From a virus, in IMG/VR virus record IMGVR_UViG_3300017692_000007, positions 1 to 24,734 of that record: a stretch of 24,734 nt of DNA; one strand, 5' to 3'. How positions within the stretch are numbered: the first letter of the stretch is position 1; every line of letters begins with the position of its first letter. Below are positions 1 to 7,597 of this stretch, in pieces. Below the pieces are notes generated by a model. It did no database searches and had not been told where the DNA came from. It saw only the letters and a program-made list of their open reading frames with translations. The position numbers and the translations under genes are program-made.

Positions 1-1
1 C

Positions 2-373
2 ATCAAGAAGCTCGACAACCTGTTCGGCGCCTCCAAGAAGTACGGCGAGGGGTGGATCCCCTCCCTCGCGGGCAACCGCGTGTACGTCGACAGTTTCCAC
101 AAGCTGCTGGTGTACCTGCTGCAGTCCACCGAGAAGATCACCTGCTCCGCGGCCTGCCTGCTCACCATGCAGCGGCTCGAGGAGGCGGGTATCCCCTTCG
201 TGCCCGCTGTGTTCATGCACGACGAGCTCGACTTCCTAGTGCCCGACGAGCACGCGCTGGAAGCGGGGAAGATCGGTAGGCAGGCGTTCAAGGACGGCCC
301 CGCGATGTTCGGGGTTGAGATCATGGACGGCGGCGAGGCGAAGCTGGGAAGGAACTGGTACGATGTCCACTGA
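2..373 (+). CDS. DNA polymerase, family A (T7 gp5-like), C-terminal part only
   Basis: The reading frame is open from the first bases of the window to a TGA at 371-373, so only the last ~123 residues of the polymerase are present. The end carries the family A motif C, seen as HDELDFLVPDEH, in which the aspartate after His-Asp-Glu belongs to the palm active site of phage and bacterial Pol I enzymes. Upstream, a helix with QSTEKITCSAACLLTMQRLEEAG fits the region before motif C. The protein would replicate phage DNA with the primase-helicase encoded at 2252. The 3'-5' exonuclease domain and any thioredoxin-binding loop lie outside the window and cannot be judged. The stop overlaps the next start by 11 bases. 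Confidence 0.9.
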   Translation: MKKLDNLFGASKKYGEGWIPSLAGNRVYVDSFHKLLVYLLQSTEKITCSAACLLTMQRLEEAGIPFVPAVFMHDELDFLVPDEHALEAGKIGRQAFKDGPAMFGVEIMDGGEAKLGRNWYDVH

Positions 374-599
374 GCTGTTCTTCGTGGTGGCGCGCAACCG
401 TCACGTGTTCCAGGCCTTCCTGCGCACCTTCGACATGTCGCCCAACGACGCCCGCCACGTGCACAAGCCGTGTCAGCTGCACGGGCACGCGGGCGCGAGG
501 GTATTCTACGTCAACGACTACAGAACGATGGAGAACATCGCCGAGGTGCAGCACGTCGCCGCGCGCCTCGGCATGAGAAAGATAGAGGTGATCCTATGA
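363..599 (+). CDS. Hypothetical small protein between polymerase and exonuclease
   Basis: This encodes a 78-residue protein starting at an ATG that overlaps the end of the polymerase frame, with GGAAGGAA a few bases upstream as the likely ribosome binding site. It reads MSTELFFVVARNRHVFQAFL and ends RLGMRKIEVIL. The alternation of hydrophobic strands and a helix suggests a compact alpha/beta fold, but I recognise no family. No signal peptide or membrane segment is visible. Its position between polymerase and exonuclease suggests expression with the replisome. Its stop overlaps the next start as ATGA, which fits translational coupling. Confidence 0.7.
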   Translation: MSTELFFVVARNRHVFQAFLRTFDMSPNDARHVHKPCQLHGHAGARVFYVNDYRTMENIAEVQHVAARLGMRKIEVIL

Positions 600-709
600 A
601 GCCTGATCCAGATTTCGTCTGGCTGGTGCTCATCGCCTTCGCACTGACGGCGATGCTGCTGTACCACGTGAGCGGGGGCGGGCCTAGCGACCCGGACTGC
701 CCGACTTGA
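596..709 (+). CDS. Small single-span membrane protein
   Basis: This 37-residue protein has an ATG overlapping the preceding stop as ATGA. Residues 8-24 (VWLVLIAFALTAMLLYH) form a clear hydrophobic helix flanked by a short acidic N-terminus and a Gly/Pro/Asp-rich tail, so a single membrane span is likely. The function is unknown. Small membrane proteins sit among replication genes in several phages, but nothing here assigns a role such as holin or host-membrane remodelling. Its stop overlaps a TTG that could start the exonuclease, supporting a real coupled gene. Confidence 0.6.
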   Translation: MKPDPDFVWLVLIAFALTAMLLYHVSGGGPSDPDCPT

Positions 710-1551
710 CCTGCAAGCGGATGGCGCTCATCGACGGCGACGTGGTGTGCTACCACTCGTTCGAGCCGAGGTGGGAGTTCAACGTGAACGAGCGCGGGGA
801 GCGGGTGTTCGAGGTGGACCCCGAGACCGGCAACGCGAAGCCCGTGCTCAAGACCTACACCAAAGAGGAGGATGCGAAGTACCTGCAGGACAGCTGGGCG
901 AGGTTCCAGCGCAGGGTGAGGGAGCTGGTCGAAACACTGTACTGCGACGACTTCATGATGGCCGTCCAGGGGCCGGGCAACTACCGGCCGAAGATCCACC
1001 AGTTCTACAAGATGCACCAGGGCCGGCAGGGCAGCAAGCCGAGCGAGATGTCGAGGTTCGTCCCCGTTATCCGCCAGCTCGCCGTCCGCGAGGACCTCGC
1101 CGTCCCGTCCACCGGGCGCGAGGCCGACGACATGCTGCGCATCTGGGCGGAGGAGTGCCGCGCGGCGGACCAGGACTACATCGTCGCCTCGATCGACAAG
1201 GACCTGCTCTGCATCGTCGGCAAGCACTACAACCTGAAGAAGGAGGAGTTCACCGATGTGACACAAGAGATGGCGGACGCCCTGTACTACAAGCAGCTGA
1301 TCATGGGCGACGGCATCGACAACATACCCGGCGTGCCGGGGCTGGGGCCGAAGAAGACGGACAAGCTGCTGGACGGTCTGACGACCCACGAGCAGTACCA
1401 GGAGGCCGTCGTGGACGCGTACATACGCGCCTACGGGGACAACTGGATGAACTTCCTACTGGCCAACGGCAAGCTTATCCATATCCAGAGACATGAGAAC
1501 GATTGGTTCGACCTGTCGGACTGGCCCATTGTACAGGAGTTGACCGCGTGA
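706..1551 (+). CDS. 5'-3' exonuclease, FEN/PIN-like (T7 gp6-like role)
   Basis: This predicted 281-residue flap-type nuclease would remove RNA primers and degrade 5' ends of duplex DNA. Near the start, MALIDGDVV gives the first metal-binding aspartates (D10 and D12 from the TTG start). Mid-protein, the acidic clusters GREADDML and ASIDKDLLC fit the FEN active site. They are followed by IMGDGIDNIPGVPGLGPKK, a helix-three-turn/helix-hairpin-helix DNA-binding motif typical of this superfamily. The start may be TTG at 706, overlapping the previous stop as TTGA, or ATG at 721. Neither has an obvious ribosome binding site, so coupling is likely. It overlaps the next gene as GTGA. The size is close to that of other phage FEN-like exonucleases. 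Confidence 0.88.
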   Translation: MTCKRMALIDGDVVCYHSFEPRWEFNVNERGERVFEVDPETGNAKPVLKTYTKEEDAKYLQDSWARFQRRVRELVETLYCDDFMMAVQGPGNYRPKIHQFYKMHQGRQGSKPSEMSRFVPVIRQLAVREDLAVPSTGREADDMLRIWAEECRAADQDYIVASIDKDLLCIVGKHYNLKKEEFTDVTQEMADALYYKQLIMGDGIDNIPGVPGLGPKKTDKLLDGLTTHEQYQEAVVDAYIRAYGDNWMNFLLANGKLIHIQRHENDWFDLSDWPIVQELTA

Positions 1552-1823
1552 CAAAGCTTGCATCCTGCCGCTACTGCGGCGAACACCCGACGACCGGACA
1601 CAATGAGAGCACCGGCGTCCCCTGGATCTGCTGCAACCCCTGCGGGCTGCTGATGTTCGGCCTCGAGCTGCACACCAGCTGGACCACCGAGGAGCTGCTC
1701 CAGGCGGAGGCTCGGCTCGTCGACAGGTGGAACAATGGGCGGAATGGACATCGACATCCCCGAGAGCATGGTGGGGGACGTCAGCGCGATCAAAAGGGCC
1801 GCCGCGGCCCACACGCTACCTAA
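1548..1823 (+). CDS. Small zinc-ribbon protein, Lar-like
   Basis: This encodes about 91 residues starting at a GTG that overlaps the exonuclease stop. The N-terminal half has a CRYCG pair and a CCNPCG pair, separated by about 20 residues, and then a helix ending in VDRWNNG. This spacing and the Trp-Asn signature resemble the Lar restriction-alleviation family and related phage zinc ribbons. Lar reduces type I restriction in Rac prophage, but the present protein could simply be a structural or DNA-binding ribbon. The last 30 residues (Gly/Arg/His-rich) are read from DNA that also encodes the start of the next gene in another frame, so this tail is probably unconstrained. Confidence 0.7.
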   Translation: MTKLASCRYCGEHPTTGHNESTGVPWICCNPCGLLMFGLELHTSWTTEELLQAEARLVDRWNNGRNGHRHPREHGGGRQRDQKGRRGPHAT

Positions 1824-2250
1824 CGGCCACTGGCGCTTCCCGGAGCAGATGGGCCTCCGGCCGCACTCGGGCTTCGTCTACGTGATCCGCGACCCGTACC
1901 TGGGCCGGTTCTACATGGGCAAGAAGTTCTACAGGAGCGCGGCCAGGGGCTCCGCCGGCCAGGAGTCGGACTGGAAGACGTACAAGTCGTCCTCCGGCAC
2001 GCTCAAGGCCATGCTCAAGGAGCGGCCGATAGCCGAGTTCGAGTTCATCGTGCTCGAGCAGTACAAGGCCCGCGGGGCGGTGAGCTACGCGGAGACGTGG
2101 GGCCTCTGCCACGTGGAGGCTCCGACCACGCCTACGTGGTACAACGTGCGCGTGGAGGAGGTCTCCTGGAACGTGCACGAGAGGGTTACGGAGAGACACA
2201 GGAACAGGCTCCAGCGGGTCATCGCCGGGGAGTCGTTCCGAGAGGAGTAA
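1735..2250 (+). CDS. GIY-YIG family nuclease, Seg-like
   Basis: This 171-residue protein has the GIY-YIG half-motifs FVY (47-49) and YMG (60-62) in GFVYVIRDPYLGRFYMGKK. The segment SDWKTYKSSSGTLKAML follows, then an acidic region and a long basic C-terminal helix. The arrangement matches phage proteins annotated as putative SegE-like endonucleases. These are stand-alone nucleases that may act as homing or processing enzymes; cleavage specificity cannot be read from the sequence. AGGTGG lies five bases before the ATG at 1735 and supports that start over ATG 1744. The gene overlaps the zinc-ribbon ORF by 89 bases. It sits directly before primase-helicase, a position where free-standing homing endonucleases are often tolerated. 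Confidence 0.72.
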   Translation: MGGMDIDIPESMVGDVSAIKRAAAAHTLPNGHWRFPEQMGLRPHSGFVYVIRDPYLGRFYMGKKFYRSAARGSAGQESDWKTYKSSSGTLKAMLKERPIAEFEFIVLEQYKARGAVSYAETWGLCHVEAPTTPTWYNVRVEEVSWNVHERVTERHRNRLQRVIAGESFREE

Positions 2251-2251
2251 C

Positions 2252-3976
2252 TTGGGTAAGATAGTCAGCAAAGACAATCCCTGCCTAGACCAAGTGGAAT
2301 GCCAGTCGAGCGACGGCATGCAAGTATACGACGACGGGAGCGGCTTCTGCTTCTCCTGCCACCAGTTCTGGTCGAAGTCCCAGGTGGACTCGGCAGACCC
2401 AGCCGACGTGCGGAGAAAGACTCGAGTGAGCGACGTGGACGACGAGGACGAGTTCCAGCCCCAGATGACCGTCGAGAGGGCGGCCGAGCTCCCGATACGG
2501 GGGCTCAGGGACCGGGGCATCCCCAAGGACATCTGCGAGTTCTTCGGGGTTCGCGTGTCGTACGGGTCGGACGGCGAGATCGACCAGCACTTCTACCCGC
2601 ACGGCCACGGCTACAACGTGCGGAAGGTCGCCGAGAAGAAGTTCTACCGCGTCGGCGACTGCGACGACCTGTGCGGCGCCGACAAGTTCAGCGGCGGCGG
2701 CAGGCGCGTGGTGGTGACCGAGGGCGAGCCGGACATGCTGTCCGTAGCCTACGCCACCCGCAAGAAGTGGGGCACCATCTACCCGGTGGTCACTATGGGT
2801 AGCTCGGCCAACACCGGCCTGCTGCTCAAGCGGCGCGAGTGGCTGCGCACCTTCGACGAGGTCGTCCTCTGGTTCGACAACGACGACGCCGGCAAGGACG
2901 CCCTCGACAAGGCGATCAAGATCATCGGCTTCGACAAGATCAAGATCGCGAAGCACCCGGTGCACAAGGACGCGAACGCCGTCCAGATGGCGGACGGCTG
3001 GGAGGCGGTCCTGCGGCCGATCTTCGACGCCGAGAAGTTCGTGCCCGCCGGCATCATCTCGCGCGCCGTGCTGAAGGAGCGCATGCGCCTCCTCAACTCG
3101 GTGCACGCGCTGCCCTACCCCGCCTGCATGGCGGGAGTCAACAAGAACCTCAAGGGCATGCGCACCGGCGAGATAGCGCTGTTCACGAGCGGCACCGGCT
3201 CGGGCAAGTCGACGCTGGTCCGCGAGATCATCCTCGAGATCAAGGCCCAGACCGACGAGAAGATCGGCTACTGCGCGCTCGAGGAGTCGCCCGAGGCGGA
3301 GGCCAAGCGCATGTCCGGCATGCAGCTCAGCCGCAACACCGCCAAAGACGACATGGAGTTCGAGGAGCTGGAGGTAGGCTTCGACGAGCTCTTCGGCAAG
3401 GAGGACGAGGAAGAGCGCATCATGATGCTCGACCACCAGGGCAGCATCAGCGACGCCTCCATCGTCGACAAGATCGAGTACATGTGCCTGATGGGGTGCA
3501 AGTACATCGTGATCGACCACATCACCATCCTCGTGTCCGAGGGCGTGGACAAGCTCCAGGGCAACGAGGCTCAGGACAAGATCATGAACCAGCTGCTTTC
3601 GCTGGTCAAGCGCTACCCGGTGTGGATCGGCCTCATCTCGCACCTCCGCAAGGTCGGCCAGGGCGCGGTGAGCTTCGAGGAGGGCAAGCTGCCCACGATG
3701 GACGACATCAAGGGCTCGGGCTCGATCAAGCAGATCTCGTTCGACATCATCGCCTTCGCGCGCGACCTCAACGCGGCCTCCGAGGTCGAGCGCAACACAA
3801 TCAAGATGGCCGTGCTCAAGGCGCGCACGACCGGCCTCACGGGCCGAGTCAACGGGGCCATCTACGACCACGACACCGGCCGTCTCAGGGCGGAGCCCGA
3901 GAGGGACGCTCTGGCGAACGGCGAGGACGAGGTCGAGGACTTCAGCAAAGTGGAGACTACGTGGACAAAGAGCTAG
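2252..3976 (+). CDS. Fused DNA primase-helicase (T7 gp4-like)
   Basis: This 574-residue bifunctional enzyme would synthesise primers and unwind DNA ahead of the polymerase. Cysteines C11, C17, C33 and C36 form an N-terminal zinc ribbon. The TOPRIM primase core shows VVVTEGEPD (glutamate ~157) and WFDNDDAGK (208-215). The RecA-type hexameric helicase domain carries the Walker A motif GTGSGKS (314-320), Walker B ending KYIVID (aspartate ~422) and GSGSIKQISF near the sensor/arginine-finger region. The start is TTG with GAGGAG five bases upstream; no in-frame ATG gives the zinc ribbon. Length and order match T7 gp4. The C-terminus is acidic, as in T7, where such a tail contacts polymerase. It overlaps nrdA by 16 bases. 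Confidence 0.95.
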   Translation: MGKIVSKDNPCLDQVECQSSDGMQVYDDGSGFCFSCHQFWSKSQVDSADPADVRRKTRVSDVDDEDEFQPQMTVERAAELPIRGLRDRGIPKDICEFFGVRVSYGSDGEIDQHFYPHGHGYNVRKVAEKKFYRVGDCDDLCGADKFSGGGRRVVVTEGEPDMLSVAYATRKKWGTIYPVVTMGSSANTGLLLKRREWLRTFDEVVLWFDNDDAGKDALDKAIKIIGFDKIKIAKHPVHKDANAVQMADGWEAVLRPIFDAEKFVPAGIISRAVLKERMRLLNSVHALPYPACMAGVNKNLKGMRTGEIALFTSGTGSGKSTLVREIILEIKAQTDEKIGYCALEESPEAEAKRMSGMQLSRNTAKDDMEFEELEVGFDELFGKEDEEERIMMLDHQGSISDASIVDKIEYMCLMGCKYIVIDHITILVSEGVDKLQGNEAQDKIMNQLLSLVKRYPVWIGLISHLRKVGQGAVSFEEGKLPTMDDIKGSGSIKQISFDIIAFARDLNAASEVERNTIKMAVLKARTTGLTGRVNGAIYDHDTGRLRAEPERDALANGEDEVEDFSKVETTWTKS

Positions 3977-5757
3977 TAAAGTGCGGCGACTACACCATCG
4001 CCATCGACCGCAGCCGGGACGCGCTGTTCGACGAGATGGGCCTGCGCCGTCTCCGTGACTCCTACCTGCAGCCCGACGAGGACAGCCCGCAGATCCGCTT
4101 CGCGCGGGTGTCCGCGGCGCTGGCCTCCAACGAGGCGCACGCCCAGCGGCTGTACGACTACTCGTCGCAGCATTGGTTGAGCTACTCGACGCCCATCCTG
4201 TCCTACGTGCCGGGCGGGCGGGGGCTGCCGATCAGCTGCTACCTGACGTACATCCACGACTCGGCCGAGGGGCTGGTGGACGCCCTCTCCGAGGTCTGCT
4301 ACCTGTCCATGGCGGGCGGCGGCGTGGGCCTGGGCATCGGCATCCGCTCCGAAGACGGCAAGTCGGTCGGCGTGATGCCGCACCTCAAGACCTACGAGAA
4401 CGTGTCCCTCGCCTACCGGCAGGGCACGACCCGGCGCGGCAGCTTCGCCGGCTACCTCGGGATCGGCCATCCGAACATCAAGCAGTTCATCGACATGCGC
4501 AAGCCGACCGGCGACGCCAGCCAGCGCTGCCTCGAGCTGCACCACGGCGTCAACGTGCCGGACGCGTTCATGGAGATCATCAAGGCGTGCATGGTGGACG
4601 CCGACGCGGACGACAGCTGGCCGCTCGTCGACCCGCACTCGGGCGTCGTAAAGGAGGTCGTCTCGGCGCGCGAGCTCTGGGAGGCCATCCTGGACAGCCG
4701 CATCCGCACCGGCGAGCCCTACATCCACTTCATCGACGCCAGCAACGAGGCCATGCCCGAGTACCAGAAGGCGCTCGGCCTCTCGGTGACGCAGAGCAAC
4801 ATCTGCACCGAGATCACCCTGCCGACGGACCGGGACCGCACGGCCGTCTGCTGCCTCTCCTCGCCCAACCTGGAGTACTGGGACCAGTGGCGGGGCAACT
4901 ACCTCTTCGTCCGCGACATCGCGGAGATGCTCGACAACGCCCTCGACCTCTTCATCCGGGACGCGCCCGACGCGGTGTCGCGCGCCAAGTTCTCGGCCAT
5001 GCGGGAGCGCGCCATCGGCGTGGGGGCGCTGGGCTTCCACGCGCTGCTCCAGAGCAAGGGCATCCCCTTCGAGGGCGCCCTGGCGACCAGCCTCAACCAC
5101 CAGATCTTCTCGCAGCTCCGGACCTACCTGGACCGGGCCAGCCGCGAGCTGGCGGAGGAGCGCGGCCCCTGCCCCGACGCGGCGACCGTCGGGCTCATGG
5201 AGAGGTTCAGCTGCAAGATGGCGATCGCGCCGAACGCGTCCACCAGCATCCTGATGGGCAACACGTCGGCCTCCATCGAGCTGTACCGCGCCAACGCGTA
5301 CCGGCAGGACACCCTGTCCGGCTCGCACCTGCACAAGAACAAGTACCTCGACCGGCTGCTGCGCGACCGGCTGCAGGGTGAGGAGTACGACGACGCGTGG
5401 CACGGCGTGGTGAAGGCGGCCGGCAGCTGCCAGCACCTGACCTGCCTGACCGACTACGAGAAGCTGGTGTTCAAGACCGCGACCGAGGTCGACCAGCTCT
5501 GGGTCGTCGAGCACGCCTACGAGCGCCAGCAGTACATCGACCAGGCGCAATCGCTCAACCTGTTCTTCACGGCCGACGCCTCGATCGACTACATGCACCA
5601 CGTGCACTTCACCGCCTGGCAGAAGCGGCTGAAGACGCTCTACTACTGCCGATCCGACAAGATCTACCACGGCGAGGGGACGACGCGGCACCGGGCCGCC
5701 CCGGTCGAGTTCAAGCGCTCGGTCGACGAGTCCACCTGCCTGGCATGCGAGGGCTGA
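3961..5757 (+). CDS. nrdA: Class I ribonucleotide reductase, alpha (catalytic) subunit
   Basis: This 598-residue subunit reduces ribonucleoside diphosphates to deoxy forms with a radical supplied by NrdB. Visible catalytic features are GLPISCYL (C93), SNICTEITLP (N280, C282 radical cysteine, E284), VCCLSSPNL (C297 as the second redox cysteine), the YY pair in LKTLYYC for radical transfer, and a C-terminal CLACEG, where the CxxC pair re-reduces the active site. The N-terminal ATP-cone found in E. coli NrdA is absent and the protein is much shorter than the ~760-residue cellular form, as in many phage enzymes. Loss of the cone suggests relief from dATP inhibition. GTG at 3961 follows GTGGAG and overlaps the primase-helicase stop. 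Confidence 0.95.
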   Translation: MDKELVKCGDYTIAIDRSRDALFDEMGLRRLRDSYLQPDEDSPQIRFARVSAALASNEAHAQRLYDYSSQHWLSYSTPILSYVPGGRGLPISCYLTYIHDSAEGLVDALSEVCYLSMAGGGVGLGIGIRSEDGKSVGVMPHLKTYENVSLAYRQGTTRRGSFAGYLGIGHPNIKQFIDMRKPTGDASQRCLELHHGVNVPDAFMEIIKACMVDADADDSWPLVDPHSGVVKEVVSARELWEAILDSRIRTGEPYIHFIDASNEAMPEYQKALGLSVTQSNICTEITLPTDRDRTAVCCLSSPNLEYWDQWRGNYLFVRDIAEMLDNALDLFIRDAPDAVSRAKFSAMRERAIGVGALGFHALLQSKGIPFEGALATSLNHQIFSQLRTYLDRASRELAEERGPCPDAATVGLMERFSCKMAIAPNASTSILMGNTSASIELYRANAYRQDTLSGSHLHKNKYLDRLLRDRLQGEEYDDAWHGVVKAAGSCQHLTCLTDYEKLVFKTATEVDQLWVVEHAYERQQYIDQAQSLNLFFTADASIDYMHHVHFTAWQKRLKTLYYCRSDKIYHGEGTTRHRAAPVEFKRSVDESTCLACEG

Positions 5758-5764
5758 CAATAGA

Positions 5765-6754
5765 ATGACGATGGACATCTTCAAGGAGCGGAAGACCTAC
5801 AAGCCGTTCCGGTACCCCCGCGCGTACGAGCTGTGGCTCGAGCACGAGCAGATGCACTGGCTCCCGCGCGAGGTGAAGCTACACGACGACATCCGAGACT
5901 GGCGGATCAAGCTCGACCAGTACGACCGCGACTTCCTGGACGGCGTCTTCCTGCTATTCACGCAGGGCGACGTCGACGTGTCGGACGGGTACGTCAAGGA
6001 CTACCTGCCCCACTTCCAGCACCCCGAGATCAGGATGATGCTGCTGTCGTACGCCGCCCGCGAGGCGGTGCACATCGACGCCTACAGCTACCTGAACGAG
6101 TCGCTCGGGAAGGCGGACTCCTTCTACGAGGAGTTCATGAAGATCCCGGTGATGAAGGCGAAGCACGACTTCTTCGACAACATCGTGAACAGCCACAAGG
6201 ACCAGGAGCAGCTGCCCCTGCAGATCGCCGGCATCTCGGCGTTCACGGAGGGCATGTTCCTGTTCTCCAGCTTCGTGATGCTGATGAACTACCCGAAGAA
6301 CGGCCTGATGAAGGGCATGGGCCAGATCGTATCCTGGTCGGTGCTCGACGAGCAGAAGCACGTCGAAGGCCTGATGTACCTACTCGAAGAGATCAAGAAA
6401 GAGAAACCAGAGCTTTGGACACGAGAAGCACAGTCCGAGATCCGCGCCACGGCCGAGCTGATGGCGAACATGGAGATGGACTTCATCGAGTACAACTACC
6501 AGGGCCGCGACACGATCCGTGGCCTGGACAAGCGGGAGCTGAAGCGCTTCATCCGCTACACGGTGAACCGTCGTTTGGCCATGATGGGCCTGGCGCCGAT
6601 CTACCCGAACAACCTGCGGGACCCGCTCCCGTGGTTCGACCAGATGGTCTCGGCGCAGAACCACGAGAACTTCTTCGAGACGCGCGCCACGTCGTATGCG
6701 AAGGCTGCCTCGCAAGGCAGCTGGGGAACCGTCTGGGGCGGCTACGCGAAGTGA
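5765..6754 (+). CDS. nrdB: Class I ribonucleotide reductase, beta (radical) subunit
   Basis: This 329-residue ferritin-like subunit generates the radical used by NrdA. The dimetal ligands can be placed: an aspartate in FTQGDVDV (D69 or D71), E100 and H103 in REAVHIDAY, E162 in AFTEGMF, and E196 and H199 in DEQKH. Tyrosine Y107 sits four residues after H103, the same spacing as the radical tyrosine in E. coli NrdB, so a tyrosyl-radical enzyme is expected. The C-terminus ends WGGYAK and may contain the interface tyrosine. The start could be ATG 5765 or 5771; the ribosome binding site is weak. It lies seven bases after nrdA, and its stop overlaps the next GTG as GTGA. Confidence 0.95.
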   Translation: MTMDIFKERKTYKPFRYPRAYELWLEHEQMHWLPREVKLHDDIRDWRIKLDQYDRDFLDGVFLLFTQGDVDVSDGYVKDYLPHFQHPEIRMMLLSYAAREAVHIDAYSYLNESLGKADSFYEEFMKIPVMKAKHDFFDNIVNSHKDQEQLPLQIAGISAFTEGMFLFSSFVMLMNYPKNGLMKGMGQIVSWSVLDEQKHVEGLMYLLEEIKKEKPELWTREAQSEIRATAELMANMEMDFIEYNYQGRDTIRGLDKRELKRFIRYTVNRRLAMMGLAPIYPNNLRDPLPWFDQMVSAQNHENFFETRATSYAKAASQGSWGTVWGGYAK

Positions 6755-7071
6755 GGGACCGGCCCATCCTCATGCTGCCTGGGCCCAAGCCGCGACGTTC
6801 CCTGATGTCGATGTTCAAACCCGACGCTGACCTGCGCTCGGCGTGCTTCGCCATGTACCTCAAGGACGGTCGCGAGGCCATCGCGTACCGTGCCAGCTAC
6901 CAGGACGTCCTGGACAGCAGCCGCGAGCCGGAGCGCTACCAGAAGGCGTTCCTGCTGCACCGCGTGCTGCGCATCGACGGCAGGCCCGTGAGCGTCGACG
7001 CCGTGCTGGCGCTCGACAACTTCGACGCCGAGACCCTGCTGAAGCACTTCTACGCCGCCATGCGGCGCTGA
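6751..7071 (+). CDS. Hypothetical protein, last gene before a terminator
   Basis: This encodes 106 residues from a GTG that overlaps the nrdB stop as GTGA; ATG 6772 is an alternative start with no better ribosome binding site. The sequence has a basic N-terminus, then a run of predicted helices (RSACFAMYLKDGREAIAYRA and AETLLKHFYAAMRR). There are no cysteines paired for metal, no membrane span and no recognised motif. Its placement after nrdB may mean a role in nucleotide metabolism, but that is only inference. An intrinsic terminator begins seven bases after its stop. Confidence 0.7.
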   Translation: MRDRPILMLPGPKPRRSLMSMFKPDADLRSACFAMYLKDGREAIAYRASYQDVLDSSREPERYQKAFLLHRVLRIDGRPVSVDAVLALDNFDAETLLKHFYAAMRR

Positions 7072-7077
7072 CGACGC

Positions 7078-7106
7078 GAGGGGAGCTCAAGGGCTCCCCT
7101 CTTTTT
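7078..7106 (+). terminator. Intrinsic terminator
   Basis: A perfect 9-bp stem, GAGGGGAGC (7078-7086) with GCTCCCCTC (7093-7101), closes a six-base loop and is followed directly by TTTTT. This is a textbook Rho-independent terminator. It lies after the nrdB operon tail, but the next start codon is only 16 bases beyond it with no room for a promoter, so partial read-through is likely. Confidence 0.9.
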
Positions 7107-7121
7107 AACGGAGGAATCCAA

Positions 7122-7277
7122 ATGGAATACGACGAGGTTATGAAGCGGCTCAAGGAGTTCCGCGACAAGTACATGACCGGCTACTCCAGCGTGGCCGCCC
7201 AGCCCGACAAGGAGGTGCTGCAGGCGATGGCCGAGGTGCTCGGCCTCAAGATCAACGTCTCGGTGGAGTTCGTATGA
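7122..7277 (+). CDS. Hypothetical small protein
   Basis: This 51-residue protein has a strong GGAGG six bases before the ATG, placed immediately after the terminator. It reads MEYDEVMKRLKEFRDKYMTG, then a helical middle, ending INVSVEFV. It is probably helical with a final strand. No family is recognised. Its stop overlaps the next ATG as ATGA, so the two genes are coupled. Confidence 0.7.
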   Translation: MEYDEVMKRLKEFRDKYMTGYSSVAAQPDKEVLQAMAEVLGLKINVSVEFV

Positions 7278-7597
7278 GCAAGTACGTCCTGGTGGTGCGG
7301 GACCTGGAGACGAGCGATTACCAGTTCCGCTACTTCGACACGTGCGCGCAGGCGCTGGAGGCGAGGCCGTCGTCCGACACCCACAAGTCGCTCGTCGGCG
7401 CGCGCAGCTTCTCCAACGGGAGGAACGTGCCGCGCTACACCAACAACCACGTGCTGATCGTCGACACGCCCTACCACCGGTCGGCGGTCATGCAGGATGT
7501 CGCCGAGTACTCGCAGTTCAAGGAGAAGTTGTACCAGACCAAGCGGGAGTTCGGCCACGAGAACGTACACATGCTGCGGGAGATGCGAATTGACTGA
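7274..7597 (+). CDS. Hypothetical protein upstream of ligase
   Basis: This 107-residue protein begins MSKYVLVVRDLETSDYQFRY and has a mix of strands and basic/aromatic residues, ending with a charged helix (FKEKLYQTKREFGHENVHML). The start overlaps the previous stop. No catalytic motif, signal peptide or membrane segment is seen, and I do not recognise the family. It overlaps the ligase TTG start by eight bases, which suggests joint expression with DNA ligase. Confidence 0.7.
   Translation: MSKYVLVVRDLETSDYQFRYFDTCAQALEARPSSDTHKSLVGARSFSNGRNVPRYTNNHVLIVDTPYHRSAVMQDVAEYSQFKEKLYQTKREFGHENVHMLREMRID

Noticed and set aside
2839-3960. Extension of the nrdA frame upstream for more than 1 kb
   Set aside because: The frame is open but the product is Arg/Pro/Gln-rich nonsense lying in the helicase gene. 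The start GTG 3961 has a ribosome binding site and gives a normal reductase N-terminus.
3973-5784. Very long minus-strand reading frames opposite nrdA and opposite primase-helicase
   Set aside because: They mirror strongly conserved genes on the + strand and read as Val/Leu/Asp/Arg-rich low-complexity sequence. That is what GC-rich coding DNA gives in the complementary frame.
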